Positions 12,140 through 24,616 of a stretch of DNA of 64,000 nt are shown one piece after another. The DNA comes from Brachynemurus nebulosus (taxonomy: Eukaryota; Arthropoda; Insecta; Neuroptera; Myrmeleontidae), in contig JAPWDM010000004.1 in assembly GCA_035578155.1 (NCBI GenBank), positions 60,399,792-60,463,791 of the forward strand, read 5' to 3'. Position 1 is the stretch's first letter. Every line of letters starts with the position of its first letter. The translations under genes and the position numbers were made by a program. The notes beneath the pieces were generated by a model. It saw only the letters and a program-made list of their open reading frames with translations. It was not told the origin of the DNA and searched no databases.

Positions 12140-12772
12140 TTTATCATTCAATGAACTTATTAGTTTTCAAAAATTACATATTTATAGAATAGTTCAATTT
12201 TTGTGTTTTAAGCCCAAATATGCATTAGTTGAATATACTTTGTAATTATAATTAAATTTTTAATTGGTTTGCGTATATATAGAATATTTTTCCTTTTTTT
12301 AACTATATATTGAGAATCCACTATTTTGGTTAACAATCAACATCGTTAAATTTTGAATGTTTTTGTAAATATGTAAAATTTATGTGAAATTAAAGCATTT
12401 AAAGTTGTTAATATCAGTAGTCAATATAAAATAGTTTTAATGAATTATATTATTATAAAATATATTCTAATTAAAGATCGATATCAATATTTAAGAACTG
12501 ATTGATACTTATAACTCGTTACCATGCCGATCTTCAAAGTTTCCTGCCATGATAAACTATCACTAAAAAAACTTGTCCGAGCTGAAACTATTACTGAGCT
12601 TATTGATGCGGCAAAAAACAAATTATCGTTGACGGAAAACGCATACAAGGTATTTTAATTTAAATTCATTTTTATTATCTGCTTTTATTTATTTCATGAC
12701 ACGTTGTTTTGTTATTTAAACAGATATTTATGGAGGACTTCACTGAAATAGATGACGACGACATATTACAGG

Positions 12773-15700
12773 CAATGCCGGATTAGCCTATAAGCAAACT
12801 AAGCAATTGCTTAGGGCATCACGTGTTGGGGGGCACCAGAAAACAGAACAAAAAAAAAATTGATAGCATATGAAAGGTAAGGCTATTTGAAAATTCGCGC
12901 ACTTTAAATTGACTAGAGCATTGACGTTCTGCGTCATAATTCCGCTCCCGCTTGCTCGCTCGCTCATGCACCGTCGGTATCATTCCGAAATTTGAATGCT
13001 CCCAATTTGCGATCAGCTAAATCACCACCCCTACGACTCCTACCTGCCCCGCCAACGTTTGAATTTAACTGACACGTGCTGTGTCAGTTAAATTCAAATG
13101 TTTTGTTTGTTGAGCAATGTTCCAAGAGGTCACTATGTATTTATAATATTTATGTTCCTCTTTTCAATTAATTTGATAATAAAATTATTGTTAATATAAA
13201 TCTGTTTGTTCAGGGACGTAAATTTGATATTGTTTTGTTTTTATTTATTATTTTATCTACCCAACTTTTATTTAACTTGCAGTGTTAGTAGGTATGTAAA
13301 GTAAAATTTATATATGTATAAAGAAAATGATTCATTTCAAAAATAAAATTTTGTCACATATAAAAGATATTATAATTTCTACTATCCTTTTTCAATATAT
13401 TAGATAGTAGATCTTGTGAAAGATAGCTATATTACGAGTTTGTCTAAAACATAAATTTATGATAATGAGTCATTTCCAGTTGTCGTTGTTTTCTCTATAT
13501 ATAGATATGTCTGTGTGGGAATAACTTCCCGTTGTTTGATTGAGCTGAAATTTAATATTGACAATGCAATAATCTAGTAGAAAAGTACAGCCAACGAAGT
13601 ATCAAAACTTATATTATTTTCGATAAAAACTTATATTATTTGTTATGCAAATTCAAATATTAATTTGTCTCTAACACCAAAGTTAATCGACCAAAGTTTA
13701 TTAAGAAAGTGAGTGTCTGTTTGCTAATTTAGTTTCGCACTAGTAACCTAAGTCTAATTGATCTGATTTTGTTTGTTCAAAATATTAAATTTCTTTTAAT
13801 GAAGTAAATAAATGTTACTTATACAGTGTGAAATTACCGCCGGTAGCTACACGAGTTATCGAGTTATTATTGTTTAAGATAAAAATTATTAGATTAGGAT
13901 GACAACAGAATTATTATTATTTATTTCCCATTTTTCTCCTAGTTTTAATTATGAAACCTTCGCAAATGAGTGGTGCACAAGAAAGAAAATGCGCAGAAGA
14001 GAATAAAAGAAAACTTGCCGAAACGATAAGTAAAACAAAAAAGTTAACAAGTTTTTTCTGTCCACCTCAATCTGAAACATCATCATTAGTTGATATTCCA
14101 CTTCCATCAACGTCAAAAGACAGTGAAAAAAATGTTACGATTCAAGAATCTTCTGATTCTGAATATGAAACCGTTAATAATACTGAAGATATAGTAAACG
14201 AAACTCAAATAAACAAAGCACAAAATCAAGAAAATGGTCCAGGGCTATGGCGTGAATTTTCAAATGTTGATGTAGAATATTGGCTTTCTTGCGGACCGAA
14301 TGACTGTCAAAATCATAATTGTTCATTGGAAAAATCCCGTCGAACTTTTGGTTCAACAACACGTTACTGCTCTGAAAAAGTATTTTTTGGCCAAAAAACT
14401 AATGGAGAAAATTACAAAAGAGAGTGGCTACTTTATTCGCCGTCTACAGGATCACTTTACTGTTTTGTATGTAAACTATTTTCCTCTGAAAAATCTTCAG
14501 TTTTTGTAAAATCAACAGGTTTTAATGACTGGAGGAATACCAAAACAGTGATTGAAAGTCACGAAAGGAGTTACAGTCATAGAGATTGTCTATTGACATA
14601 TTTAACACATTTAAGAGAGTGTTTACTGGGAGCACGTAGTACAGCGAGTTATAGCTGTTATTTGTACATTAGCAGAAAGAGGCCTTGCTTTTCGAGGTAC
14701 AGTAGAGAAATTCGGATCTCCTCAGAATGGAAATTTTTTAGCGTTACTGGAACTCATAAGCCAATTTGATCCCTTTTTGGCGGCACACATAACCAAATAT
14801 GGAAACGCCGGAAAAGGGAACGTCTCATATTTATCTAAAACCATCTGCGAAGAGTTGATAATGATAATGGCCAAACAGGTGCATAGTAAAATTATAGCGC
14901 AGATAAAAGATTCTGGATATTATAGTCTATCAGTAGATTCTACGCCAGATTTGACGCACACGGACCAGCTGAGCGTAGTAATTCGGTATGTAAAAGACGG
15001 GCAGCCAGTAGAGCGTTTCCTTACATTTATCGAGTTGAAAACGCATCACACAGGTGATGAACTGGCAAAGCAGACACTTCAGTATCTTGTAGAGCAATGT
15101 GGATTAGATTTTTCAAAATGTAGAGGCCAGTCATATGATAACGCCTCAAATATGTCTGGGCGTTACAATGGCATGCAGCAAAAGATTCTAGAGGCGAATC
15201 CGTTTGCAACATATATACCATGCGCAGCCCATTCTCTCAATCTAGTAGGTCGAAGCGCCGTCGATTGTTGCCTATCAGCTGTAAATTTTTTTTCATTAAT
15301 CCAAAATCTGCACAATTTTTTTTCTGGTTCAACCATTAGGTGGCGGATATTAAAAAATCATCTGGAAAATGAAAATGTATTGAAATCTCTATCAGACACC
15401 AGATGAGAAGCACATGCGACATCTGTTATTTTAGAGACATATAATAAAATTAGAGAGAGAAGAGAAGCAACTAATTTGTCAGATAAACTACAGAAATTTG
15501 AGTTCGTACTTATGTTGGTCATGTGGGACGAAATTTTGCAAACCTTCCGAAAAGTCAGCAAGATATTACAAGACCCGGAAGTCACTCTAGAGACGTGTGC
15601 TAATCTTTACAAATCGCTCGTCGATTTTTTAGAAAAATTACGAGGCGACTTTGATAATTTAGAAGCCCGTGCAAAAGAAAAACTACCAGATGTGGATTTT

Positions 15701-16579
15701 GAAGACACCCGTCAAAGACGAAGGAAGAAAATGCCCAATGACGGTCCAACTCCTGAAGCAAATCTTAGCCCGAGAGAACAATTTAAAATCATGAGTTTTT
15801 ATGTCGTCATTGATAACTTAAATGTAGAGATGCGAAGAAGGGGAGAGATATACAAAGAAATAGCAGACAAATTCTTATTTCTGAATAAAATACCCGATGT
15901 CGATAAAATTATGTGTCCCGATCAAACTTCAAAATACAGTCAGCATTGTAGAAATTTAGTAAACACTTATCCAAAAGACCTTAATACCGACTTAGGAACC
16001 GAAATTCAACATTTTCATTCATATGTCATAAATAAAATAAGTTCTAGTGATTTGCCTCGCACAAGTTTACATCAAACTCACGCACAATTATACAAAATAA
16101 TACACGATGATAAAATTGCATCAGCATTCCCTAATGTGGACACAGCTCTGCGTATATTTTTATGCCTGATGATATCAAATTACACAGCGGAACGATCTTT
16201 TTCGAAATTGAAAATAATAAAAAATGAAAAAAGAACGACGATGCTGCAGGAAAGGCTGGATGCTTTATCAATATTATATACAGAGTCAGATATGTTACAA
16301 ACGTTGGACTTAAAAAATATTTTACGTGAATTTAATGCTCAAAAAAGTCGCAAGTCACATTTCAATAAATGAATAAAAAATTCTTTGGTTTTTATTGTAT
16401 GTAATACCCACTCCACGTATCTCTTTTATCCTTCATACATATTCTAAAGTACGTAATGATTTATATCGTTGTATGAAATACGTAATTTTTTTTAAAGACC
16501 GACACTAGTTTGCTTATGAATAGGGGGGGCCCACAGGCGTGGATTGCTTAGGGCGTCAAGTAGTCTTAATCCGGCACTG
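12773..16579 (+). mobile_element. hAT element (ZMYM1-like transposase), 3,807 bp
   Basis: The 8-bp direct repeat attacagg flanks it (12765-12772 and 16580-16587), the hallmark of hAT insertion. Terminal inverted repeats are caatgccggatta and taatccggcactg, with one mismatch. Inside the ends lie further diverged complementary stretches (gcttagggcatcac / gcttagggcgtc). Removal restores the CIDE-N exon exactly in frame. It carries one nearly full-length transposase pseudogene. Confidence 0.9.
13951..16372 (+). pseudogene. hAT transposase (zinc finger MYM-type 1-like)
   Basis: From the N-terminus: a Ser-rich region; a TTF-type zinc finger region (STTRYCSEKVF ... REWLLYSPSTGSLYCFVCKLF ... SYSHRDC); a DUF4371-like catalytic core with DSTPDLTHTDQLSVV, CRGQSYDNASNMSGRYNGMQ and CAAHSLNLVG; and the hAT dimerisation end (FPNVDTALRIFLCLMISNYTAERSFSKLK). 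About 800 residues in total, near full length. Two lesions are visible: a frameshift near 14620, where a few residues are also lost, and a TGA at 15404-15406 that replaces a sense codon. An intron acceptor (tttctcctag) sits 10 bp before the start, so the 5' UTR was probably spliced. It moves DNA by cut and paste; this copy cannot make the full protein. Confidence 0.85.
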
Positions 16580-17027
16580 ATTACAGGAATTAGCTGCAAG
16601 TTGTAAGGAGCAATTATTTATTGTTAACCATTGTCCCGGATGAGATAGAGTGGAATAGTGATATCTCAGCCAAAAATACCTCAACTGTGTCAAAGGGTAA
16701 TAACTAAACTTTATTACATTTTTTATTGCTATGTTTAATTAATATTAACCATTTACAATTTTTATTTTTCAAAATTTCCAATACATATTTTTTCTATCAG
16801 TAGTCCTCAATTTATTCTATGTAATATAAATACCAATGACATATCGCGTGTTCTCTGTCCCAGTCTCGTATGTGAAATCTCCCAATTTTTGGACACACAA
16901 AAAAAAAGTATTTAAATCTGTGTTTACATACTATGAACTTAAGATTTATGCTAATTAGACCCTTTGATGTTGGCTGCCTACATATATAAATATATATAGA
17001 TAAGTGAATATATAAATATAGTATTTA

Positions 17028-19622
17028 AGGGAAACTTGCCTAATTCGTACCCTTTAAGGGAAAACCATCATATTTTCGGAATTAATGAAGGTAAATGATT
17101 TTTTATTCCAAGTAACTTTTATTTGGTAAATATTTTATTACTCTCATAGAAAAATTTAATAAAAATCTTACAAAATTCTTCAAAATAAACAATTTAAAAA
17201 AAAATTTAAAAAAGTACGATTTAGGGCCATTCATCTTAAATCGTACTATTATATTCTTAAATCATACTTTGAGATTCTATCATTAATTTTCAATTTTAAA
17301 AAGCCTTCACCAATTGTTGGCAGTCATCGCATTTGTAACTTTTTGTTTTTCTATCGGTTCCTACGCAAAGTTCATGTACCCATATCTCACACTATGTGCA
17401 TTTGATCATATTTTCTTTTACGTCTTCTTGGCATAATTGACAATACCAACTGCAATTTTCATCTTGTTTCTTTTTTCTATTTTTTTTCTGTGATTTTTTA
17501 GTAATTTTGTTTTTCTTTGCACTAAGATTCGTTGATACGTTTTTCTTTTTGAGTTCTTCTATTTTATTCTGTAGATTTTCTTTTTATTTATTTTGAATTT
17601 CCAGGAATAGCAGGCATTGGAGATATTACTTCAAGTGTTCCTCGAGCTGTCTCTTCATTAGAAACGTTCTTGATGTCTAAACTTTTCATTTCTAAACATT
17701 GATCTTGCCATTTTTCAGAAAAATGGGCTGTCTCTACATCAGGAAGTTGCGAGTACTCAATTTCTTTAGTCTGTTCTTGTTCAGCAGATTGATTGGATTG
17801 TGTTAAAGTATCTGTTTGTTCTTGCTGCCTTTTAGTTACCAGATTTTGGGAAACTTCCGCCGATTCACTTAGATTAGCATCTTCGTCAAAAACAACATAT
17901 TCCTCATCCCTGATCTTAAAGCGATTGCAAGGCCACAATCCACAGGACTCGAAGCCATGCATAGCTGTGCCCATACAGACGGCTCGAGGATACGCCTCTC
18001 CCAAAATTTCTGCAATGTTTCTTTGTTTTATTAAGGAACCAGGATGGCTTCGCATTCACGAAGCGCAAGCAGCATTAAAATTCAGTGATTTGAAAAATGA
18101 CCTATCTAGGGGTTGCACTTGTGCGTGGTATGTGCCGGGAGAGAGGGCATGATTATTCCATAGTCTCGCGCAAGATTAATTGCATCAATGTGCTTCGTGT
18201 GCGTCGAGTAACCGTCTAAGATGAGAAGAATTGGACTTTTTTGTGATTTTTGCAGTCTCAGACACTTTATAAAATGTTTAAGCCATTTGACGAATAATGT
18301 ACTCGAAATCCATCCGCTTTTTGAACAACTATACAACGTATTCGGTGGGCCTCCACGCTTTAAGTCATCTGCCATTCTTTTGCGTTTAAATATAAGCATA
18401 TGTGGCACGAATTCTCCAGCCGCATTCATACAGCAGATACATGTGGTGTTGACACCACGTTCTCCACTAGTGACAGATCCAACCTGGTGTTTCCCTTTTT
18501 CAGCCAAAATTTTAGAAGGCTTATGAACCGTGCTCAAGCTGGTCTCGTCCATGTTGTAAATTTTTTCAGCTGTAAATTGACATTCATCTAGGATTGATTC
18601 ATATTTGTCGAAGAACGCCATAACCGTTTCTTTGTTGAATCCTTTGCAGCGAGCCATAGATGTTGGTTCTGGAGTTCGTAAGGATATTTCTGGTTGATTT
18701 TTCATGAATTTATAGTACCATTTTCATCCGACCTGTTGCGATTCATTATTAAATCTATGTTTCAATCCGTATCTTTCTGATAACTGATAAGCTAAGCGCC
18801 GTAAGTCAGTTATTGTCAGGCCAAAAAATCTAGATTCCAACAGTAAAACACGTCTGACTAATTCGGCTTCCATTTCCTCAGTTAAATCTTTCGGATGTCC
18901 AATTCTTTGATGTGTATTCAGTTTCTTTAAATGTCGTCTAAATGTCGGTTTCGGTACATTATATACGCGACAAACTTGGTTAAATTTTAAGGTCCCTTCA
19001 TGATATTTTTTTATCGCTTCTTTCATATTTTCTTTACTCCAAGTATTATATTTTCTTTTTATCATGTTCTGAATTTAGTTAGTTTTAATTTGTTTATAAT
19101 TTTTGCGGTTATTTTTCAAATCAGAAACTTAATGAAAAAATTAACTCGCTAACAACAGTTTACGAATTAGTAATAACTGTTAAGTAGTAATAACTGTAAC
19201 ATTCATTCATACGGTTTTCCTAAATCGTACTGGTACGTTTTAAGAACTTGCCTCGAGTACGAAGTAGGCGTAAGAGTCGAACAAATTTTAAATTTGGCGC
19301 CAAAAAAATTGACAACAAACACGCATATATCATCACGTCAAATAAAATCACAAATATGCGCATAATACATTACAGATAGTTAAAAAAAAAATTATACACG
19401 ACTCAATTTGAAGAATATTATTAAAAAATGTGCAAAAATATTACAGAAAATGTTGGAAAAAACTTACCTTTTTAATATTTTTATCGGGAGCAGCGTAACA
19501 ACTTGTCATCTATCAGATGATAATATGGTTGACTATTATTTACATTTTTGCCACTAGAGCCGCTAATATCTACTACCAGAGCCGAGATATAAGCGAAGTA
19601 CGAATTAAGAAAGTTTACCCTA
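17028..19622 (-). mobile_element. pogo-type (Tc1/mariner superfamily) element
   Basis: Left end agggaaacttgcctaattcg (17028) pairs with the right end, whose complement reads agggtaaactttcttaattc (to 19622). TA lies next to both ends. It carries a broken pogo-like transposase. It sits in intron 2 of the CIDE-N gene. A further inverted pair lies outside it, ttctctgtccca at about 16855 with its complement near 19680, suggesting an older nested element or a longer, decayed terminal repeat. Confidence 0.65.
17300..19065 (-). pseudogene. pogo-type transposase (psq HTH, DDE_1, C-terminal zinc finger)
   Basis: The N-terminus (19065-18724) is a psq/CENP-B-like helix-turn-helix: YNTWSKENMKEAIKKY, then VCRVYNVPKPTFRRHL. 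The DDE core follows: YNMDETSLSTVHKP with the first Asp, SPILLILDGYSTHT with the second, PSLPAHTTHKCNP next to the third. Downstream are RNIAEILGEAYPRA and GLWPCNRF. Near the C-terminus, 17300-17470, a PHD-like Cys/His cluster (WYCQLC...WVHELC...KCDDC) is readable. Breaks are a TGA near 18728, a one-base shift near 18100 just before the third acidic residue, and a TAG inside the zinc finger. The mid region 17530-17590 is not clearly open. Confidence 0.8.
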
Positions 19623-19798
19623 ATATGTTTTTTGTGTCCTAAAGCATGTAGTTTTTGGATATACGAGGTTGGGACAGAGAACGTGCGATATCCTATGCTT
19701 ATCATGATTAAAAAAAGCACTTTTACATTTATATTTATTCTTTATTGATGAATTATTGTATAAATTGCAGAAAGACCCGAAACTATTGATCAACTATG

Positions 19799-20202
19799 CT
19801 GCCGTGCTAAGCGCAAAGGTGGTAACTCGCTTTTTTTACGAAAATGAGTTATTAGTTTTAGGCAATTCATAATTAATTTTACAACATTTCTGTCTTATAA
19901 TTAAACGAAATAAATAATTATTTAATTAAATAAAGCTCTATAAAAATAGCAGTAACTTACTTTTAGTACCTAAATACTACGCTGTTCGGCCGCATCTATC
20001 AAATACCAAGTAATTTTTGTCGTATTTTTAAAAAAAAAAAAATACGGTGAAAAGCATTTTCAAACAAACATTTAAATTTTGTAAGTCGAAAACATTAAAC
20101 ATTAATTTAAATTTTGTTAGTCGAAAAAATTGTAAAACTAAAACTTCAATTTTCTTAAAAACATCTTCATTCAGGTTACCACCTTTGCGCTTAGCACGGC
20201 AG
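19799..20202. mobile_element. MITE, 404 bp, TATG target duplication
   Basis: A 28-bp perfect terminal inverted repeat begins ctgccgtgctaagcgcaaag, and direct TATG copies flank it (19795-19798, 20203-20206). Removing it with one TATG restores the reading frame of the host exon. The interior is AT-rich and non-coding. Confidence 0.9.
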
Positions 20203-20912
20203 TATGTGAATCATCATTACCTCAAACTTCTGATTTGGACAATATTTATATTAAATTATCGTCTTCCGTTCAGAAATCTCTGCGCAACGGGAAATTTTTA
20301 GATTATGGTCAAAAGAAAGCTCTTATTCATGTAATTGAAAATTGCATGGCAAATGATCTAAAAGACATTACCCGTAAAGCTGCGCTAGATATTGGTAATC
20401 GAATAGTAAATATGTATCCTGATTCTGTTACTGTCAAAAATTTGAACGCAGGCGCCGCTGGTGCAAGCCTGGGACAAAAAATCTACGACCGAATTCATTA
20501 TGTTAAACAGGATCAAAATGAAAGTGGCGCTTAAAGATCGTTTAGCTTACAAGATCTTGAAGAGCCTACAAGAAAATCAAAAGCTCAAGACGAGTGTGGT
20601 TGTGTCTCTTATATGCCTGATTTACCTCAAAGTGAAACATGGGAATCACAAGAGGAAACAAGATTGCAATTGATCGAAAATTATAAGTCTTTAACACCTG
20701 TTGATGAAATCATTCCATTAATGGTTAAAACGTATTGTTTGCAACGCAAACATATCAATAGACAAGAAAGAGATTTGAGTACGTTTTTCATTGACTGGCC
20801 ATATTTCACACATTATAAAACTGTAATTGCCCATGCAAATCATCTTCTTGGTAGAGATTGTTTGGAGACATGTGCAACGAACGCGGTCGGTCCTGCTGTT
20901 ATATCGCTTCAT

Positions 20913-23021
20913 TAATTTTTCCTTTGTTTTATCTTTTAGATTTTAGTTAGTTTAAGTTAGTTTAGTGTTTCGTATTTTATTTATTTTTTATATTTTATAT
21001 TTTAATCATTTTATTAATTTAAATTTTATATTTTTCTAATTTTTTAATTAAATATTACATTATATTTTCTGATCATTTTATTTTGCGTCTTGTTACTTTT
21101 TCTTACTTAAAACCGAAATGTATCCTAAAACTTGTTCCATTCTGCTTCCTCTTACCCTTTTCTAGCCACACCACTCTGTACGCCAACTACCCTTTATTCA
21201 CTCTTGTGGAACTAATACTATGATATTCATGGTAATATAGATATCTGTACTTGTTATGTACATAAAGCTTGAGATTTCATTATCGGTCGCCAGATGGCTC
21301 AATATGTTCTAGCTAACAAAGTCATCAACCATTACTTTGGTGTTTCATTAAACCGCCACAAGATGGCAGCACAAGCTCTAAGCGCCTCTTTCAAAAGTAA
21401 ATGCCATAAATATTGTCACCGTTACACATGGCAAAACTCGTTGAAAGAATTATATGTACCAATCAATTGTTTTTTAAGAAATAAAGAAATATTTACGATC
21501 GAAAAATTCAAGAAGAAAAATAAAAGTAAAGAAATTACTGACGATATGAAATATGTTCAATATCAATATATTATGAAATATTTATATCTTATTTCATCTT
21601 CGGATTTGTCTATCCACCTGAAATCAAGGGGACACTAGAAGTAATTCAAAGGTTTGTAAAAATTACATTAAATAAAGTACTTTTTTTCATTTGCAATATG
21701 AAAAGTATATATTTTTCACTGTAACAATAAATATGAAACATCTTTAGCGCTGTTTATAATAGTATTTTGTTGTTCTATTTAAAGCAGCGGTTTCCAAACT
21801 GGGGGGGGGGGGTGGCGCAATATTCTCTAGGGGGCGCAGGTTAATTGCAAATATCGACGTCGTTTTGATAAAATCATGGTTTTAAGAATTACCGGTCAAT
21901 CATAATTACCAAATAATAAACATTTTATATTAAGGAGTTACATGGGTCTTTTTTTGCAAAAAGAACCACTATCTTTTCGATTTTTTTTACAATATAAGAA
22001 AATATATTTTCACTTTTGGCATGTTATTATATATTATTTTGAGACACTGTAAAAAAATTTTATGAAAAAAAAATGTTAGGCTTTTGGCAGCTAGTTTTTG
22101 GAAATCGCTGATTTTTCGGCGTAAGCAGAGTAACTCGTGAAATTGTTACCTAAAATAAAAAAACAAAATTTTTCTATTAGTAAATGCTTATGGCTTGTAC
22201 TTAAACTAAAAATTACTATTTCCATTCATTACATCTCATTTTGCAAGTAGAAAATCAACGAAAAACACGAAAATGTTTACCAAAAATTAAAACTTTGGTT
22301 TAAAACACTGTCAAATGTTGAAATTTCATTTTCTTTAAATCCCCACTTGTTCAAGTACAAGCCGTAAGCATTTGCTAATAGAAAAAATTTCCAAAATGTT
22401 GGAATAAATTAGATGTTTTTGCTAAAAAGGCTATGTAACCCTTTAACACTGATTTTTCTGCTCGCTACTATACGTAATGTTTTAATAATAACAATTCTCA
22501 AACGGCCAGAGTCATGTTAGCGCGTAAGTATCGAATATGTGTCTGACCAATAGTTTCCTCTCAAGTGTCGTATAGACCTATCGTCCACCAAGAATATGAA
22601 TTTTTTCAGTAAAAAATAATTTGCGAATTGTTTATAAATTTTTTCAAAAGGAGGGCAGTAGAGGTAAAATTTTCTATAGGGGAGGGGCGTTTGTTGAATT
22701 GATTGTTTTTATAGAAAATAATACTTCTTAGTCCCGGAAACATTCCTGCCAAATTTCAACCCTCCGAGGCTAATAGTTTATGAATACACAAATAGACAAA
22801 AATTTTCAAAAAAAATTTTTTTGACGAAATTACTGAGCCCATTTATTTGAGTTTAATATTTAATATATATTGTGTACCCAACTTAGGCAAAGTAATAAAA
22901 AAAAATTAACGTTATTTCCCTTTATTATACTAATTTTATTGAATTTTTAAATTTAAGTAAATTTTTTTGCTGTTACGCGTTAGCGACACCCACCATTTTT
23001 TGTTCAATAATATGTCTTTTA
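20913..23021. other. Non-coding stretch with repeat fragments
   Basis: I see no gene I can name. A 114-codon open frame at 21294-21638 (plus) has no motif known to me and could be a distal exon of the preceding pseudogene or chance. A hAT-like terminus, cagcggtttccaaactggg, lies at about 21784; its partner end is not visible. The rest is AT-rich. Confidence 0.4.
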
Positions 23022-23168
23022 GTACACTTTTTACTCGTTGTAAGCAACTCAAAAATTGAAATAAAATAATATGCCTTACTCTTTTACGTATAGGCGAATT
23101 TTATTATCTAAAAAGAGTAAAATATATGATTCTATTTCGAGCTGCTTTACAACGAGTAAAAAGTGTAC
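23022..23168. mobile_element. Small inverted-repeat element
   Basis: gtacactttttactcgttg (23022) and its complement (to 23168) are perfect 22-bp arms enclosing an AT-rich loop. Total length is 147 bp. Confidence 0.65.
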
Positions 23169-23248
23169 TCTCTAACATATATTTTTATCGAAAAATTTTA
23201 GTTGGTAGAACATAGTAATATTTCAATACAAATGCATGCCCATGTTCG

Positions 23249-23513
23249 GTACTACACCAATACCTCAATTTGCGTCGTGGTTACGTTCCAAAATAACACG
23301 ACGCGAATTGAAACGACGCAGTGAATTATGATTTTCTATAGCAAAGAAAAAGAAAATTTCAAAAAATTTCGAAAAAAAAATTAAAGACTCGAACCCAAAG
23401 CAACGCAACTTCGAAAATCTAACGATGCACAGTGAAAATTAGTACTAATTCAGCAACGGCGCAACTTCGAAAAAACGCAAAACGAAATGACGTAAAGCGA
23501 GATATTGGTGTAC
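23249..23513. mobile_element. Small inverted-repeat element (MITE)
   Basis: gtactacaccaatacctc (23249) pairs imperfectly with gagatattggtgtac (to 23513). The interior repeats acgacgc / gcaacttcga motifs. It is non-coding. Confidence 0.6.
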
Positions 23514-23577
23514 ATATATTACTTATGTATAAAAAGGATTATAAAGTAAAATATCTCCCCTATTTCTAAAATAATAT

Positions 23578-23912
23578 AATTACATACGTTCATAACTACG
23601 ATAAACTAGTTTAAATTTACAAAAGTCCAACATTACCTGCCGTTTGTCTTTTTTTATTAATAAAACAAAATAGATATTGATTTCTCTTTTTCCTTTCTAA
23701 GATGTCAAGTGAAACATTGTTAGCTCACACACTAGGTGTTACGATGTCAACAATTTCATACAAAGTTTGTTAGCTTTAAAAATAGTATACCAGTTGGTCA
23801 TTTCGTTATAATTCCCCATGACCCGTCATCGCGTTAATAAAAGAAGAGAAACGGCAAACAAAATTAGACGTTTGTCTAAGCTTGTTTGTCCTAGTTATGA
23901 ACGTATGTAATT
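23578..23912. mobile_element. Small inverted-repeat element (MITE)
   Basis: Outer arms aattacatacgttcataact and agttatgaacgtatgtaatt pair. An inner pair (gccgtttgtctttttttatt with ttaataaaagaagagaaacg) extends the hairpin to about 90 bp per arm with gaps. Confidence 0.65.
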
Positions 23913-24616
23913 TTATTACAGAAAAAATCCACTTTCTGCACCGCCTTAAGAAGTGCAACAAAAACATTAAGTGAAAGGGGCGAGCTACATATTGTGTATA
24001 TATGTATACTACTTTCTTCAAGTTAGTTATATGTACATGTGATTTACATACATATTTTTATATACCCTGTTTCAGATACAATTGAACATGAGTCAAAGTT
24101 AAAAAATTAAATAATTCTTTAAAAAACAAGTAAATCTTCTATTCTTTTTTAAAAACAAACTACAATTTTAAAATTTACGTAAGTGCAATAATGAAAGCGA
24201 TATAGCCAAGAAAACGGAAATTATTTAAATTCATAAGTGACGAAGCATGGTTAAATGTAAGTGAAATGGACCATAACTACAACAGGCTTTAGCCGGACTG
24301 TTGTTATTACTATACTATCCATATTTAATCACTTTTGAACCACAGTTTGAATAAGCTCCAGTAATTTTAAATTTTGAATAATAAATAATATAAAAATTAT
24401 TTTATATACTATCGGTATATGAAGCTTATTACATAAATAAAATGACTTACATACCAAAAAGTAAGATATCACATTATATTTTAATTGAAGTTTATAGTAT
24501 TTTGATATTAGTTCAACTGATTAAAGTTAAAATTTTAGTAGAACATGAAAATCATATATCGCATTTTTATTTATACGGAATAAAAATTTTCTTGATTGGA
24601 GTAAATCTATTTTAAA
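23913..24616. other. AT-rich flank of the Polinton
   Basis: There is no coding feature. A weak inverted pair, gccaagaaaacgg...catggttaaatg and catatttaatcac, lies near 24200-24340, but I cannot support an element. Confidence 0.4.

Larger units (their letters stand above)
12524..20912 (+). pseudogene. CIDE-N-domain uncharacterised gene, split by three insertions
   Basis: Exon 1 (12524-12649) and exon 2 (12724-12772, resuming 16588-16696) encode a domain like CIDE-N, the ubiquitin-fold interaction domain of DNA-fragmentation-factor proteins: MPIFKVSCHDKLSLKKLV, then TEIDDDDILQ and EQLFIV. Exon 1 ends in a full codon at a GT donor, and exon 2 follows tttaaacag in phase. Exon 2 ends in phase 1 at 16696, and exon 3 (from 19771, after aaattgcag) opens in matching phase. 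Exon 3 continues after a MITE through DNIYIKLSSSVQKSLRNGKFL and DITRKAALDIGNRIVNMYP to LSTFFIDWPYFTHYKTVIAHA. Breaks are a hAT insertion in exon 2, a one-base shift near 16630, a pogo element in intron 2, a MITE in exon 3 and a TAA at 20532. The function of the C-terminal part is unknown to me. Confidence 0.6.

Noticed and set aside
21294..21638. Independent 114-codon gene
   Set aside because: It has no motif, lies close to a decayed gene, and there is no sign of promoter or conservation within the window.
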